A stretch of 64,000 nt of DNA, taken from the NCBI GenBank assembly GCA_942159475.1, contig OW804097.1:37522298-37586297 (forward strand), read 5' to 3'. The number at the start of each line of letters is the position of its first letter. Position 1 is the first letter of the stretch. Source of the DNA: Sthenelais limicola (taxonomy: Eukaryota > Annelida > Polychaeta > Phyllodocida > Sigalionidae). Below the pieces are notes generated by a model that was not told where the DNA came from, did no database searches, and saw only the letters and a list, made by a program, of their open reading frames with translations. This document shows, piece after piece, positions 43,612 through 55,372 of this stretch. Made by a program: the position numbers and the translations under genes.

Positions 43612-45497
43612 CATGGCCCATTCTCACGAAAGTGGTGCAACCCCCCATTTTTTCCACTTGTTGGTCAATAACCTGGTCGATTCTGATCTGAGAGACAAAT
43701 GGATTGACCAGATGCATTCGTCTTTACACGAGCATCAATAAAATGTACACTTTTGTGTATCTATAATGTATACTTTATTAGTTATGTACAATCTAATCAG
43801 GAGAAATACACAAATAATCACTACCTAACTTATAGTTATTATAGAAAAAAATCCAATTGAATTGATATACATGAATAACATTTTTGGCATAGAATAGGGC
43901 ATGAAAACCAAACAAAATGATATATTAAGTTTAAATATATTGGCAGAATTTATGCTCCCAACTTAATCTATAAGAAAATGGCTAAATTGGGGTGAAAAAA
44001 CGTCGCCAGACAAAATGGCTGTGCTTTTTATAATTATTAAATAAATTTTCTCTAAATAGTTTGATTTCATAACCATAGGTATGGAGACATACATATACCA
44101 CCATTGGAAGATACCTATTCCTTACAAGGAGAAAACCCTGATAATCAGTAGAAAAAACATCGCCACCTGGCGCCGTTTTTTCACATATTTTTCCAAATAT
44201 TAGCCAAATTAAATTATTTTCCTCCTAATATTTAAATATGGTTAGCTTTAAGAATTACTTGACAAAATAACCTCAAAATATCTTTCCTGATTTAAATACT
44301 GGGCTGTATTCATTGGGCGACGTTTTTTTCATTAATTGATGTGATGTGTTTCAGAAAAATGAGTTACAAGTCATATAAAATGGATTTTGCGATATCATAA
44401 TTATTGAAAAGATATGATCAAGTGGATTCCAATGATGAAAACATTAAGGACATCTAAGAAATGATTCCATATTTTATGTTTGATGTATTCATGTATTCAT
44501 GTTTGAAAAAAAAGTTTGCAATAGTTCTGATTGGGTAATTACCAGTTAAGTAGCTTAATATACTCCATAGGATGATGTTAGAAATTGAAAGATATATTTA
44601 ATACACTGTCCTAAAATTTGGTACAGGTATTGCTATGATCAATAGCACGAAGCACCCCAAACTTAAGAATATTCCAAGAAAGAAATCTGATGATTTAATC
44701 ACCTTGAATAATATCACTTTTGTCATTTGTGACTCATTTTTCTGTGACACATCATATATGACTCTACTGCATGAAAACGTCAACATCCTTGAGTGGATAT
44801 TGTCATGAATGACAAATTTTCAAAAAATAATGCTAAAACGGTCTAAAATGGGGTCAGTCATGTTAAAAAATCATCAAAAATAACAATCAAGCTTTATATA
44901 TTTGACTTAATATGACATAGATTGGGCGACGTTTTTTCACTCAGAACGTCGCCCATATTTGAACCCTTAAATGTGGATAGTTTACCAAAAATGTTGTTAA
45001 CTAATCATTCCAGGGGCAAAAGATGATATTTGATTATATTATAATAGAATAATAAGAATATTTTGAGAATAATGAATAAAGATACAGTCAATGATAGAAT
45101 GTTTCATCTGATCAATATGGGAATCCAGTTTCTGACTTTTTTTGTTGTCCCTGATTTGAAAAGTTTTTATACAGGAAAGAAAAACCTTTCTTGGCTATTA
45201 CATTAAGAAAACATTTAGTTAGAGAATGGTGAGAGAAATAATTGATAATATATCAATTAATTAGAGAAATGATCTTTTCTAACTGATATAGGGGTGTGCG
45301 ACGTTTTTTCACCAAATTTTCTACATCAATCTTTAATAATCTCCTGTACAAAAACTATTGGTCTAATTTAATGGCAAACTCAGATATACTTCCGTCTATA
45401 TATTACCTTTAAACTTACTAACTCTCAGATCGATCAAACAAAATATAATTTTTACCCTTTTAGGACAGGCTGCCCTATTTTCGTGAGAATGGGTCAC
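43612..45497. mobile_element. 1.9-kb DNA transposon relic (family G) nested in a family A MITE
   Basis: The ends are CATGGCCCATTCTCACGAAA and, inverted, GTGACCCATTCTCACGAAAA, with ATA duplicated (43609-43611, 45498-45500). The family A consensus reads straight across when it is removed. The interior has repeated GCGACGTTTTTTCAC-type motifs on both strands and a later family B MITE (44340-44755). No ORF of size. A 3-bp target fits PIF/Harbinger-like enzymes, but that is weak. Confidence 0.75.
44340..44755. mobile_element. Family B MITE inside family G
   Basis: Left TGTGATGTGTTTCAGAAAAA, right CATTTGTGACTCATTTTTCT plus GTGACACATCAT. Third level of nesting here. Confidence 0.83.
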
Positions 45498-45656
45498 ATA
45501 TCTGAGTATATTTGGTTTCGCATTGATTTAAAGTATCCGTTCTGTTATGTTAAACTGCATTTTAAAGCTCATTTCTGTCTTAAATGTGGGTTATTTGAGA
45601 GGATTGGTGAAGGCGAATTGTACATTTTACTGAAAATCTGACCCATATACTCTGTC

Positions 45657-45960
45657 CAATAGGGGGTTTGCATGTCTCACTGCGCATGTCTACTTGCAGT
45701 GCATGCTGGGATGGATTCTGTTGCAATCTGACATACAAATATTTCGCAACATTTTATTGAAAATTGCAAGAATGTTTTCACCAATTTCAGAGCTTGTATA
45801 ATGATCTATGAAAACCAAATGCATGATGGGAAAGATGTGGACTTCCGTCATGGAAACATGTATAACACATGGATATTAACATTAAAGCACTGATAAATAG
45901 TCCATGCTGAACATGACATGATTTCTATAGATGTTGCACTGTACCCTTTGTATGAATCAA
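45657..45960 (+). mobile_element. Family F MITE, right end decayed
   Basis: Starts CAATAGGGGGTTTGCATG. Interior TGCATGCTGGGATGGATTCT and ATGTATAACACATGGATATT as in the other copies. Confidence 0.72.
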
Positions 45961-46027
45961 ATCATTATCTAAACAACATCGAGATTACGTTAATTATTTA
46001 TTGCTTTACATTCAAACCATTTCATTA

Positions 46028-46028
<1 letters not shown>

Positions 46029-46077
<49 letters not shown>
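46029..46077. repeat. (AT)n microsatellite
   Basis: About 49 bp of alternating AT directly abutting a family A copy, as expected for an element that targets TA. Confidence 0.95.
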
Positions 46078-46080
<3 letters not shown>

Positions 46081-46314
46081 GTCAGATTTTCAGAAAATGT
46101 ACAATTGGCAGCTGTACACATTTAGCAAATTCTGCTAAATTAGACTGCAATTTGGTTAATACTAGGTAAATTGGAGTATATTTGATATTGCCTAGATTCT
46201 ATCAATCTGTTTGGTTAAGTTGAACTGTATTTTGAACTTTATTTTCGTCTGAAATTCGGGTAATTTGAGAAGATTGGTGAAGGCTAAATGTACATTTTCT
46301 AAAAATCTAACCTA
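46078..46314 (+). mobile_element. Family A MITE in an (AT)n tract
   Basis: 237 bp. Left TGGGTCAGATTTTCAG, right CTAAAAATCTAACCTA. Confidence 0.88.
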
Positions 46315-47103
46315 TATACCACCTACAAAGTTATATAGTCTGCCCAAAAAGTAGTTACCACAGGATTCATTCGACCCTTTAAGAAGAGGGAAACGTGGGT
46401 GACTCTTTATTTCTATTTATGACAAGTCCCTGTCAACCCTTTACCCAGGAAGCCGCTCTTTGCAATCAACCATGGTGAAACAGGGCCAGTATAACCAGCT
46501 CTTTCTTCCCCGGAAAGGGAAACACAGCTGCTGTACATAGAACATAGACAGCGCTGTACAATGCAGCTGTACATTTCCTCATGGTCTATCAGAAACAGCG
46601 ATTCAGGGGGCAAAGGTTTCAAGTCAAAATTCCCCAACTTTGTTCTCTTCTTAAAGGAATCCGTTTACCCTGTGTCAACTACTTTTTGGAAAGATTATAG
46701 CTTGAAGCAATTATTTAAGTGACATCTTTCGATATTCAGACATGCAAGTTTTCTTTCTGGTAGCACCTGATAAAGCTCACATGGGAACTCCATCATGTTA
46801 TCCATGCATTATGACACAGACATGCACAGCATCAGTTGGAGACTAATCACACTTTGGGTGCATTGCACTATACACGATAAGATCTTCTCTTAAATGTCTC
46901 GTAACATAATTTACCACTATGAGGGATTTATGATACGAGGGTTGTTGCATTGAAACTCATGCATTTGAGCTATGTTAAGGTCTCTTAAAGATATCTCAGA
47001 GTTCTCTCAGTCTAGTCTCAGAAAATAATAGTATACATGGCAATGTAATCCCTCATTTGCTTAGAGGGAGTTACGAGGCAGTGGTTTAACACAGAATCAT
47101 ATC
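46315..47103. other. No gene seen
   Basis: About 790 bp of ordinary-composition sequence with no frame or repeat I recognise. Confidence 0.45.
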
Positions 47104-47577
47104 AGGGTCAAATTGTCAGAAAATCTCCCGATCTCCCGATCTACACACTCAATAAATACTGCCAAATTACAGTGAAAAATGGTCCATATTGGGTATATTT
47201 GTGCATATTTCATATTGCCTTGTTTCAAAGAATCTGTTTGGTTATATTTTGAACCTTATGCAGGAACTCCACTATGGGAAAAACGGCAAAAAACGGCTGC
47301 GACGAATTTTTTGCGACGAAATATCTAATCAAGTTAGATATTTTGCAATTGTTGGCAACAAATAAATGTGTTGCCGACAACTTATTTTACCCCCTCTTCC
47401 ACTAGAATTTTTAGTCATGTCGAATTTTCCGAATTTTTAGTCATGTCGGCGACGAATTTTGCCTGTTGGCGCCGTTTTTTACCTATAGTGGAGTTCCGCT
47501 ATAATCTTTCTCTTAAATGTGGAATATTTGAGATGATTTGTGTAGGAAAATTGTACATTTTCTGACGATTTCACCCA
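47104..47577 (+). mobile_element. Family A MITE split by family H
   Basis: Left AGGGTCAAATTGTCAG, right CTGACGATTTCACCCA. The body is interrupted at 47260-47500. Confidence 0.83.
47260..47500. mobile_element. Family H MITE (AGCGGAACTCC ends)
   Basis: 241 bp. Left GCAGGAACTCCACTATGGG, right CCTATAGTGGAGTTCCGCT. AT duplicated on both sides. The interior has AACGGC/GCCGTT and TTGTTGGCAACAA-like words. Confidence 0.8.
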
Positions 47578-47762
47578 TATAGTCCAATGCAACCTTTATA
47601 TGTATGCGTGGGTGTAGTAAACTAGAATACATATCCATGTTTAATGTATAACCATTAATTGTGTTCCTTTTAAATCATACCCATCTTAACATACTTAAAA
47701 GGGGAGATACTCATTGTCACATTCTTGGTGTAAAGTAGAAACCCCCCCCCCCAACTACTGAA

Positions 47763-47955
47763 CACTCTAGGTTCAAACCCTCAGATCAGATAAGAATGGT
47801 ATGTCAGGCTACTTCACTAATCGGTTTCCTTGGCGTTTTAATGGGAATATAATGACATTTTGCGGTCTTAATGAAATTATAATGGCACTTTGCGATTTGA
47901 AGCGAGAGGCTTTCCCTTCGTTTGAAGGGACTCTCTCAACTTTGGGCCTAGACTG
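47763..47955 (+). mobile_element. Family D MITE with 4-bp duplication
   Basis: CACTCTAGGTTCAAACC ... TTGGGCCTAGACTG, with TGAA at 47759-47762 and 47956-47959. Confidence 0.82.
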
Positions 47956-48306
47956 TGAACTAACTGTAATCCCAATAGCAGAGCTATGGATAGGCCGACT
48001 GGTACCCACTGTGATCCTGAAGGGGTTTTTACGATTGCCCCTTTGCTTAAGGCAGAAGCCTCTATATCTTTCTGATCCCTCTCCCTCTCACTTTATAGTA
48101 TATAAGTACGGCAGGCTGTGGTAGGACTTCTGTAGGAGTAGCAGTCTAATTCAATGAGTACTAACCTCAGGGTAAACCCATGCAATTGGCCTGCACTAAC
48201 CCAGATAGGTCCTATGTACCTCAAAGCAAGCGTGGCTATAGTCAAGGCAAGGCATCAACACAGCTGTTGAGAAGTTGGGAAGCGCTTACCCGGTGCCAAC
48301 GGTGCA

Positions 48307-48543
48307 TGGGTCAGATTGTTTGAAAATATACAATTGGCAGCTCTACACATTTAGTTAAATATGCTAAATTAGGCTGCGAAATGGTCAATACTAGGTATAT
48401 CTGAGTATATTTGGTATTGCCTTGATTCAAACAATCTGTTTAGTTGTGTTAAACTGTATTCTGAACCTCATTTCTGTCTTAAATTCGGGTAATGTGAGTA
48501 GATTGGTGAAAGCGAATTGTACATTTCTGAACGATCTGACCCA
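48307..48543 (+). mobile_element. Family A MITE
   Basis: 237 bp. Left TGGGTCAGATTGTTTG, right GAACGATCTGACCCA. Confidence 0.87.
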
Positions 48544-48750
48544 TATAGTGGCTAGGCGGAGGAGACGTACATGATTGAGTCAGGCTTGTTTGAGCAGCTC
48601 GGCTGCCGCCTGCAGACCGCTTGATTTGCTCACTACACAGCCCCGGGGGGAAGGTACACAGACGGCGAGTGGGTGGGCCACTAACTGCCTGGCAATGAGC
48701 GATACACTGTAGAAAGTGGTTCCCTCATACAAAGAGAACTGACAGCCTTA

Positions 48751-48987
48751 AGGGTGAAATTGCTAAAAAATGTACAATTCATCTTCAACAATCCTCTCAA
48801 AAAACCCAAATTTAAGAGAAAAATCAGGTTAAAAATTCCGTTCAACATAACCAACCAGATTGTTTGAATCAAGGGAATGTCAAATATCCACAGATGTACC
48901 TAGTATTGACCATTTTAAAGCCTAATTTAGCAGAATTTACTAAATGTGTAGATCTACCAATTGTACATTTTCTGATGATCTGACCCT
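48751..48987 (-). mobile_element. Family A MITE with asymmetric ends
   Basis: 237 bp. Left AGGGTGAAATTGCTAA, right CTGATGATCTGACCCT. Confidence 0.86.
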
Positions 48988-49217
48988 GAAGTTGGTTCTA
49001 ACTGCGGGTATGTTTACAGTGTTGCACATAAATTTGGTTTGTCCCTGTAATGAGTCTCATTGTCCAGATCCGGGATGTGCATCGTGGCTCAACATGATGC
49101 CGATTGTTACTACCTATCTTGAGGTTTGAAACATTGCTTAGTTACCAGGCGAAATGATCATTATTAGGGGTAAAGTGTTCACGAAATAGAAAAATTAGAT
49201 ACGCTGCGCATTGTATG

Positions 49218-49549
49218 GTGAGTGAGTGAGTGGGATTGGTTGCTATACGGCCTTATCAACACTTTGAAAGGTTATATCAAGGGCGGGAGAGCTGAGAGGG
49301 AGGTAGTTTATGATCATATCCAGGAAATAGAGATAGAGAAGAAGGGAGGGAGAGACAGAGAGAAGAGACGAAAAGGCACTTTACGGTCATACCCAGGACC
49401 CAGAGATAGAGAAGAAGGGAGAGAGAGACAGAGAAAAAAAGATAGAAAGGCACTTTATGATCATACCCAGGAAATAGAGATAGAAAAGAAGGGAGAGAGA
49501 GACAGAGACAAGAGACAGAAAGGCACTTCATGATCATACCCAGGACCTA
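49218..49549 (+). mobile_element. SINE-like retroposon with internal VNTR, copy 2
   Basis: 332 bp flanked by a perfect 10-bp direct repeat (GCATTGTATG at 49208-49217 and 49550-49559). Same GTGAGTGAGTGAG head and ~3.5 tandem ~78-bp units ending ...ACCCAGGACCTA. It differs from copy 1 in unit number. Confidence 0.8.
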
Positions 49550-49669
49550 GCATTGTATGATGGTATATTATGTTCTTATTGGGAGAAGTACTACTCTTCG
49601 GCATAATGACCTTTGATAACAGAAGATTATCACAGATTACCTACTAACCATTCGACCAACGCACTCTTA

Positions 49670-49907
49670 TGGGTCAGGTCGTCAGGAAATGTACAATTGG
49701 TCTTCACCAATCCTCTCAAATAACCCAAATTTGAAGACGACAATCAGGTTCAAAGTACAGTTCAACATAACCGGACAGATTTATTGAATGAATACAATAC
49801 AGAATACACTCAGATATACTCAGTATTTATCTTTTTTTCCTCTAATTTAGCAGAATTTGAGAGATGTGTAGAACTGTAGATTGTACATTTTCTGAAGATC
49901 TGACCCA
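49670..49907 (-). mobile_element. Family A MITE
   Basis: TA-flanked. Left TGGGTCAGGTCGTCAG, right CTGAAGATCTGACCCA. Confidence 0.87.
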
Positions 49908-50015
49908 TATAATTATTTTACCGTCCAAAGCTTTATAAGTGTCTTCAGAATAGTATCGTTACAGTATTTTGTAGACGCCCTATTAAGTATTAAGACTTTG
50001 AATTTACTTCCTGAT

Positions 50016-50200
50016 AGCGGAACTCCACTAGAGGGGAAAACGGCGGCAGCAGTTCTTCGTTGCCCTCTAATTTGTTGCAACAAATCTTCATACAAACAGC
50101 CCAGAGAATGTGGCAACACACCTGACACTCCTCCGTTTTCAGTGAAATGAGCTGATGGTTAGGGGCAACAAATGTGTATTCCCTCTGGCGGAGTTCCGCT
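50016..50200. mobile_element. Family H MITE
   Basis: 185 bp. Left AGCGGAACTCCACTAGAGGG, right CCCTCTGGCGGAGTTCCGCT. AT on both sides (50014-50015, 50201-50202). Confidence 0.83.
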
Positions 50201-50264
50201 ATTAGGAAGTACATTCAACGTGCGATAAGATTTGTGTAAAACTCATATCGACTACACCTTCATC

Positions 50265-50382
50265 AACTTTTCATTGGCTTGTCATGGCTCAACATGTGCT
50301 TAGCTCAGCAAGTGATGACTGGCGATGCCTGGGTGATGAGAAAAGTACATCAGCACAGCTGGCGATGTTAAACATGTTTGAT
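50265..50382. repeat. Family C repeat, part left of LINE-2
   Basis: GATGACTGGCGATGCCTGGG..., GCGATGTTAAACATGTTTGAT, matching 53430-53505. Split from 53183 onward by LINE-2. Confidence 0.65.
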
Positions 50383-51040
50383 TTGATTTGATTTTGAAAA
50401 TATTTTATTCAGGACATAGACATTTCCACACATCAGTACGAATATTTCCAGAATAGCGTGAATTACTGTTTTAAATTACATTACATCGAAGTTCAATTAG
50501 AGAAAAAAGGGAATAATTAATACAAATTTATGAGTAGAGTATAATAGTAATTCCATTTTACTTGATATTATCACCAAAAAAGATCTGATTCAATAGTACC
50601 AACTAAGTCGCGTTACTAATCTGTACAAGAGAATTCATATCAGATATATGTTTGCATGTATTATGTACATTTAAATATCCCACTCATTCCTTGCAAGGTA
50701 TCAGAGACATTTTATAAAAACATGACATATTTTAAAAACAAAACAATTTATCAACAATCGCGCCGTGCTCTCGCATGTAGACCATTGGGTATTCCACTTT
50801 CAAAGTAATAAAAGTTTACCATTATTAATCAGTTATCAACTCTTACATTGTTCACATAGGCCTGTTCGTAAGGTGATCATGCTACATAGTACACTTCTCC
50901 TAAGGCACCAACTAATTATAATTTCACATTAAACTCATCATTGCAAATCAGTTAAGACTGTCAACGATTCCAACATCTTACAAGCATTCACTTATATACC
51001 ATATAACCTAGAAAAAAAGCAACCTACATACATCAACAGT

Positions 51041-51424
51041 TTACATTTCAATAGTTCCAGAATCAAGAAATTTTTGATAGTAGTGTTTCTTAATGGAGTT
51101 TTTAAATCCAAGATCACCCTCTATCATTCTTAAATTTTCTGGCAGTTCATTCCATAGATCAGTTATTTTACCAAGTGTGGTTCTGTTTATCTGCTGTTTT
51201 TTCCACTTGATCAGTTTAACTTTCCTTCTATGCCCATTTCGTAACCAGTGACCTACATTGATGTTATCTACAAAAATACTAGTCCTTCTTAGTAAGTTAA
51301 TGGCCCTTATTTCTCTCCTGAAGGCTAACGGAAGCAAATTGCTTCTTACATGCACGTTGAACTTTCCTTCAATATAATAAGTTCTACCATAAATAATACT
51401 AAGCGCCTTAAATAAGTCAACCAC
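51041..51424 (-). pseudogene. LINE-2 RT C-terminal segment after a frameshift
   Basis: 127 codons in another frame: LPLAFRREIRAINLLRR, GHWLRNGHRRKVKLIKWKK, ITDLWNELPENLRM, GFKNSIKKHYYQKFL. This is the usual end of a LINE ORF2. Downstream, 50383-51040 is the 3' UTR. Confidence 0.8.
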
Positions 51425-52464
51425 CTTAAATAAGTACTGGCGATTCCATAATTGATGCTTACTTGCTTCCTCAAAGATAACAGGCTATTTAGCCATGTCC
51501 CAAGGTATTTGTATTCCTCGACATACAGTATCCTCTCATCTCCAAGATTTACTGGAGGGAGATTTCGTATAAATACATCGAGATTTCCTCTAAAGACCAA
51601 AATCTCAGATTTTTTAGCATTAGCTCTTAGGTAATTTCGATTCGACCAGTCTAAGAATTTTTGCAGGTCTAATTGCATCAGTTTCACAGAATCTTTGTTC
51701 AATAAAGGCGTATATATCGCGCAATCGTCCGCATACATAATTAAATGACCGTGAAAATCCACTTCAGCTAAACTGTTCATGTAAATTCCAAAGAATAATG
51801 GTCCCAAGATACTTCCTTGGGCCACTCCTGCCTTCATAACGATCTTATCTGATATGAAACCATTAAAAACTGTTCGCTGGGTTCTACCCACACAATAAGA
51901 CCTCAACAATTTCAATACGTTTACACCAATACCAAGAGATTTTATTTTCTCCAACAGGAGGGTGATATTGACGCTATTGAACGCTTTAGATATATCTAGG
52001 AAAGTAACTGCAGAGTTTATGGAATGGTCTTTATAGAACAGAATATTGTCCAACAAAGATTTTAGAGCAGTATCTGTCCCTTTACTCTGCCTAAAACCGT
52101 GCTGCTTATCCGAGAGTAATTTATTATTCTCAAGATAAGCAATCAGTTTTTTTGCCAAGATCTTCTCGAAAAGTTTACTTATAATAGGGGTACAAACAAT
52201 GGGTCTTAGACCATTTATCCTCCTACCATTTTTTATCTTAGGAATTAATGTGCAGACCCCGTCTTTCCAACTTTGTGGGAACAATCCAGATTTTCTAATA
52301 TGGTTAAAGAGAGAGGTTATATTCTTGATATCAGCCACAAGAAACTTTTTTAGTAGGGGGGACCTCAAGCCGATAATACACGACGACTTCGAAAAATCTG
52401 TGTCCCTAATTACTTCCCTAACATTTTCTTCTGTAATCATATCATCCCAGGAAAAAGAATTCAT
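51346..52464 (-). pseudogene. LINE-2 reverse transcriptase segment
   Basis: 372 residues covering fingers and palm: LFPQSWKDGVCTLIPK, LRPIVCTPIISKLFEKIL, QHGFRQSKGTDTALKSL, VTFLDISKAFNSV, KAGVAQGSILGPLFFGIYMN and MYADDCAIY, so the catalytic aspartates are present. It is joined to the upstream segment by an ATGA overlap (frameshift). The last ~30 residues are out of frame; the true C-terminus continues at 51041-51424. Confidence 0.85.
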
Positions 52465-53182
52465 ATTATTTCCTTTAGAGGCTGTATTACATCAGAATCA
52501 TAGGCCAAACCCAAGTTCCCAAAGAAATCATTACCGTAGTCGGCGGCAGCTTTGTCTTTTAGCTGTTCTCCCTCAGCATTTATTATAAAAGGCAGCTTGG
52601 AAGATACAGGCTTATTACTGTATATACCAGCCAAAATAGACCAAAACCTCTTTGGATTAGTGATATTATTATCCAATTCTCTCGATAAATATTCTCTTTT
52701 ATTTTTGATAGATAGGGATTTTACTTGCCTCTTCAAACTTTTGGCCTCTGTCCACAGATCAGGATTATTTTTGGCTTTCGTAGCTTTCCTAAAGATCTTA
52801 TTTTTTTGACGGATTAATCTACGCAATTCGGCCGAACAAACTCTCCTATTAACATTCCTTTTTCTAGCAGGAGTCAGGGGGGCCAAGTCATCTAATACAT
52901 TGATATAATCTCGATATAATAATTCCCAGTTTCTTTCAGGGGAACGAGGCACATCTATCTCTATCTCCCTCTCATCTAACGCATTAAGAGACTCTCTAAT
53001 AAGAGGAGTTGTTATTCTTCTGCAATCTCTAAAGCTATTCTCATTTGTATAAGCTATCCTACGCTTTTTTTGGATACAGTACACTGGACAGTGATCGCTG
53101 AGGAGTACATCCAACACCCCTGCATCATCAATAAATCTACAGTTGGTGAACACAATATCTATAAGCGTGCTTGAGTCAAGCG
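52461..53182 (-). pseudogene. LINE-2 endonuclease end and linker
   Basis: About 240 residues open from the truncation point: LDSSTLIDIVFTN, then LLSDHCPVYC (the SDH block that ends APE domains), followed by the basic linker (RRLIRQKNKIFRKATKAK; NPKRFWSILAGI) that precedes RT in LINE ORF2. It stops at 52461 with TGA overlapping the ATG of the next segment. The N-terminal endonuclease half is missing, so it is non-functional. Confidence 0.8.
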
Positions 53183-53743
53183 TGTTTGATATTGTGTACC
53201 AATGTAATTTTGCATTCGCGCATTGTCAACGGAGGTAATGCCTGTGGCAATGCATTGGCAATGTCTAGTTAATGAGATTACATATGTAAAAGCAAGAGAA
53301 TTAAGCGGTTAAGCCACTTCAACAAATCGTTGATGATGTGTTGCCGATGACCTAGTCGATGAGAATTTTGTCAAATCCATTGCATCGTCTTTACATTGAC
53401 TTGTCATCACTATGTCTTCGGCAACAGCAAGGGATGACAAGCGATGGGTGGGCGACGGGAAAATGGCATCGGCAAGGTTACCGATGAAGGTCAAACATGT
53501 TTGGTATTTTCCTGCAGATGTGATTTTGCATCGGTGCATTGTCAATGGAGGTAAAGCAGTTAGGCCACTGTCAACAAACTCGTTGGCGATGCGTTGGCAA
53601 TGAGGTAGTCAATAAGATTTTTGTGAAATTTACTGCATCGTCTTTGCATTGACTTGCCATTGCTATGGCTTTGGCAATAGCCACCGATGACCGGCAATGA
53701 GTGGGCCATGTAAAAATTGCATCAGTAAGGGTAGTGGCAATGA
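53183..53743. repeat. Family C repeats, right of LINE-2
   Basis: Runs of GGCGATG/GCATCG/TTGGCAATG words in imperfect repeat units (TTTTGCATCGGTGCATTGTC at 53523 recurs at ~10853 and ~53209). At least two concatenated copies. Confidence 0.65.
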
Positions 53744-54164
53744 GACATTAGGCTGATTTAGCAACCACAACGCTAACGCTAACACTTACGCTAACGTATG
53801 TTTTATGAGGAATACATCATCACTAGGTGTGCTATTCTTAGCTTGCCTACCTGAGATACGGACGTCAATTACGCCAAGAGGTGTGTCAATACGTTCCCAA
53901 CGTATGTCTATTTCAAGCTAAAATAATGGTCAATTGTGGTTTCATTTGTATGTACAAATAAGCAGGAGGTGTTTTTCTTTGTATTCAGGTGTAACACACT
54001 ACTACACTTCATGAAATTGTGAGCTTTTTAGTCCTCTGAAAACATTTCTCCACCTGTAATAAAGTCTAAAACTGATTGAATTGTGCCACAACGTACGGCC
54101 CACCCTATCGTGAGCAACTAGCGTTTACGTTAGCGTTAGCGTTGTGGTTGCTAGATGTCCTTAT
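53744..54164. mobile_element. Family E palindromic MITE
   Basis: Inverted ends TTTAGCAACCACAACGCTAA / TTAGCGTTGTGGTTGCTAGA with extra CTAACG repeats. No ORF. Sits between family C units. Confidence 0.7.
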
Positions 54165-54725
54165 TGATGAGAAATTGATGAGATTTCACATATAAAAGCA
54201 TGAAAATTAGTTCTATAGTTGCCGAGCTATTTTCCTTGTCGATGCCAAAACGATGCCACCACCGCTAACTGTCCTCATCGATGTGCATCGCCGGCCATTC
54301 CATCATCTTTGCATCAACTTTGCAACGACACCATTTTGTTGACACTGGCCAGACCACTTAACATCCTTGGCAATACGTTGCCGATGTCTAGTCGATGAGA
54401 TTCCATATGTAAAACCAGAAGATTAATTCTATTGTTGCCAATTTTTTTTCCTTGTCGATGTCAAGATGATGCCATCACCGATAACCCTCCTCATTGCCGT
54501 GCATCGCCAGCAATTACATTGTCCTTGCATTGACTTTGTATCAACACCATTTTGTTGACAGTGGTTGGACCTCTTTAGTTCTATAATTACCGATCTTATT
54601 TTGGTTATCGATGCAAAGACAATGCCACCACCGATAACCTTTCCCATTGTCGCCAATTCCATTGGCAATGCATTGTCAACGCATCAACATCATATTGTCG
54701 ACATTGGCTGCACCACTTTCACCAT
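54165..54725. repeat. Family C repeats
   Basis: GCCGATGTCTAGTCGATGAG, CATTTTGTTGACACTGGCCA, ACCGATAACC...CATCGCC phrases repeated about three times. No coding frame. Confidence 0.65.
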
Positions 54726-55372
54726 GTGTCTACAAAATACTATAACATAGCTATATGCTTGCCAAAATAGATCCATTATGACATTCATGTTATGTGTGTT
54801 TGTTTAATCAAATACTCACGCAGTTGAAGAGAGATCGCTCCTATCTTAAAACAAACAATTATGATGTTTAAGAGATTTGCAGTGAATAACTCCAGGATGA
54901 ATTCAAGCATGTTTCCATTGAATTATTGTTATATGTATTGGCTTTTAAAGAAATAAAAACAAAATAAAAACAAATCAAGAAGTGGGTTTTCGCTAAAAAT
55001 CTATCCCATGTATAGATAAATGCCTTGGGTAGCCATAGATTACCGTTATTCATGGCCTGCCGTGTGGTATAATTATTTTCGAGGGGACGTTTTATCAGCA
55101 TTGAAGCTATATTATAGGGTCTAGATTACAAACGATGTGAAACTACCCTCTATACCGGGCGAGGTAGATGGAGGCTGTGTAAAAATGATGAATCGACGGA
55201 TTGCGTCAGGAAGTTTGATGAGAATTTGATGCTTCATGATAGAATGAGTGATCAATCCTTGAAGAGGAGTATCAAAATGGTTTTAAAACTCCATGAATTC
55301 ACAACGAGCCGCCTATTATGTGGAACGATGGACAGAATGACACCATCGTGACTGTAACGTTGTTGTAGCATA
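54726..55372. other. No gene seen
   Basis: About 650 bp without supported ORF or known repeat. Confidence 0.45.

Larger units (their letters stand above)
43520..45645 (+). mobile_element. Family A MITE split by the family G element
   Basis: Left part 43520-43611 (TA then TGGGTCAGATTTTCGG), right part 45498-45645 (ATATCTGAGTATATTTGG...CTGACCCA). Removing 43612-45497 and one ATA leaves a normal family A copy. Confidence 0.87.
50383..53182 (-). mobile_element. 5'-truncated LINE with 8-bp target duplication (LINE-2)
   Basis: 2.8 kb on the minus strand. TGTTTGAT flanks it at 50375-50382 and 53183-53190. The truncation falls in the endonuclease just before LDSSTLIDIVFTN. The 3' end is AATAAAATATTTTC followed by short TCAAA-like repeats, the same tail type as the LINE fragment at 36811-37628. 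It is inserted into a family C repeat: the sequence on either side matches an uninterrupted family C copy at 53460-53550. Confidence 0.85.

Noticed and set aside
43612..45497. GCGACGTTTTTTCAC repeats as Rho-independent terminators
   Set aside because: The genome is eukaryotic, the motifs lack a stem before the T-run, and they occur in both orientations within a mobile element.
46029..46077. Possible origin or promoter TA tract
   Set aside because: A plain (AT)n microsatellite next to a TA-targeting MITE explains it.
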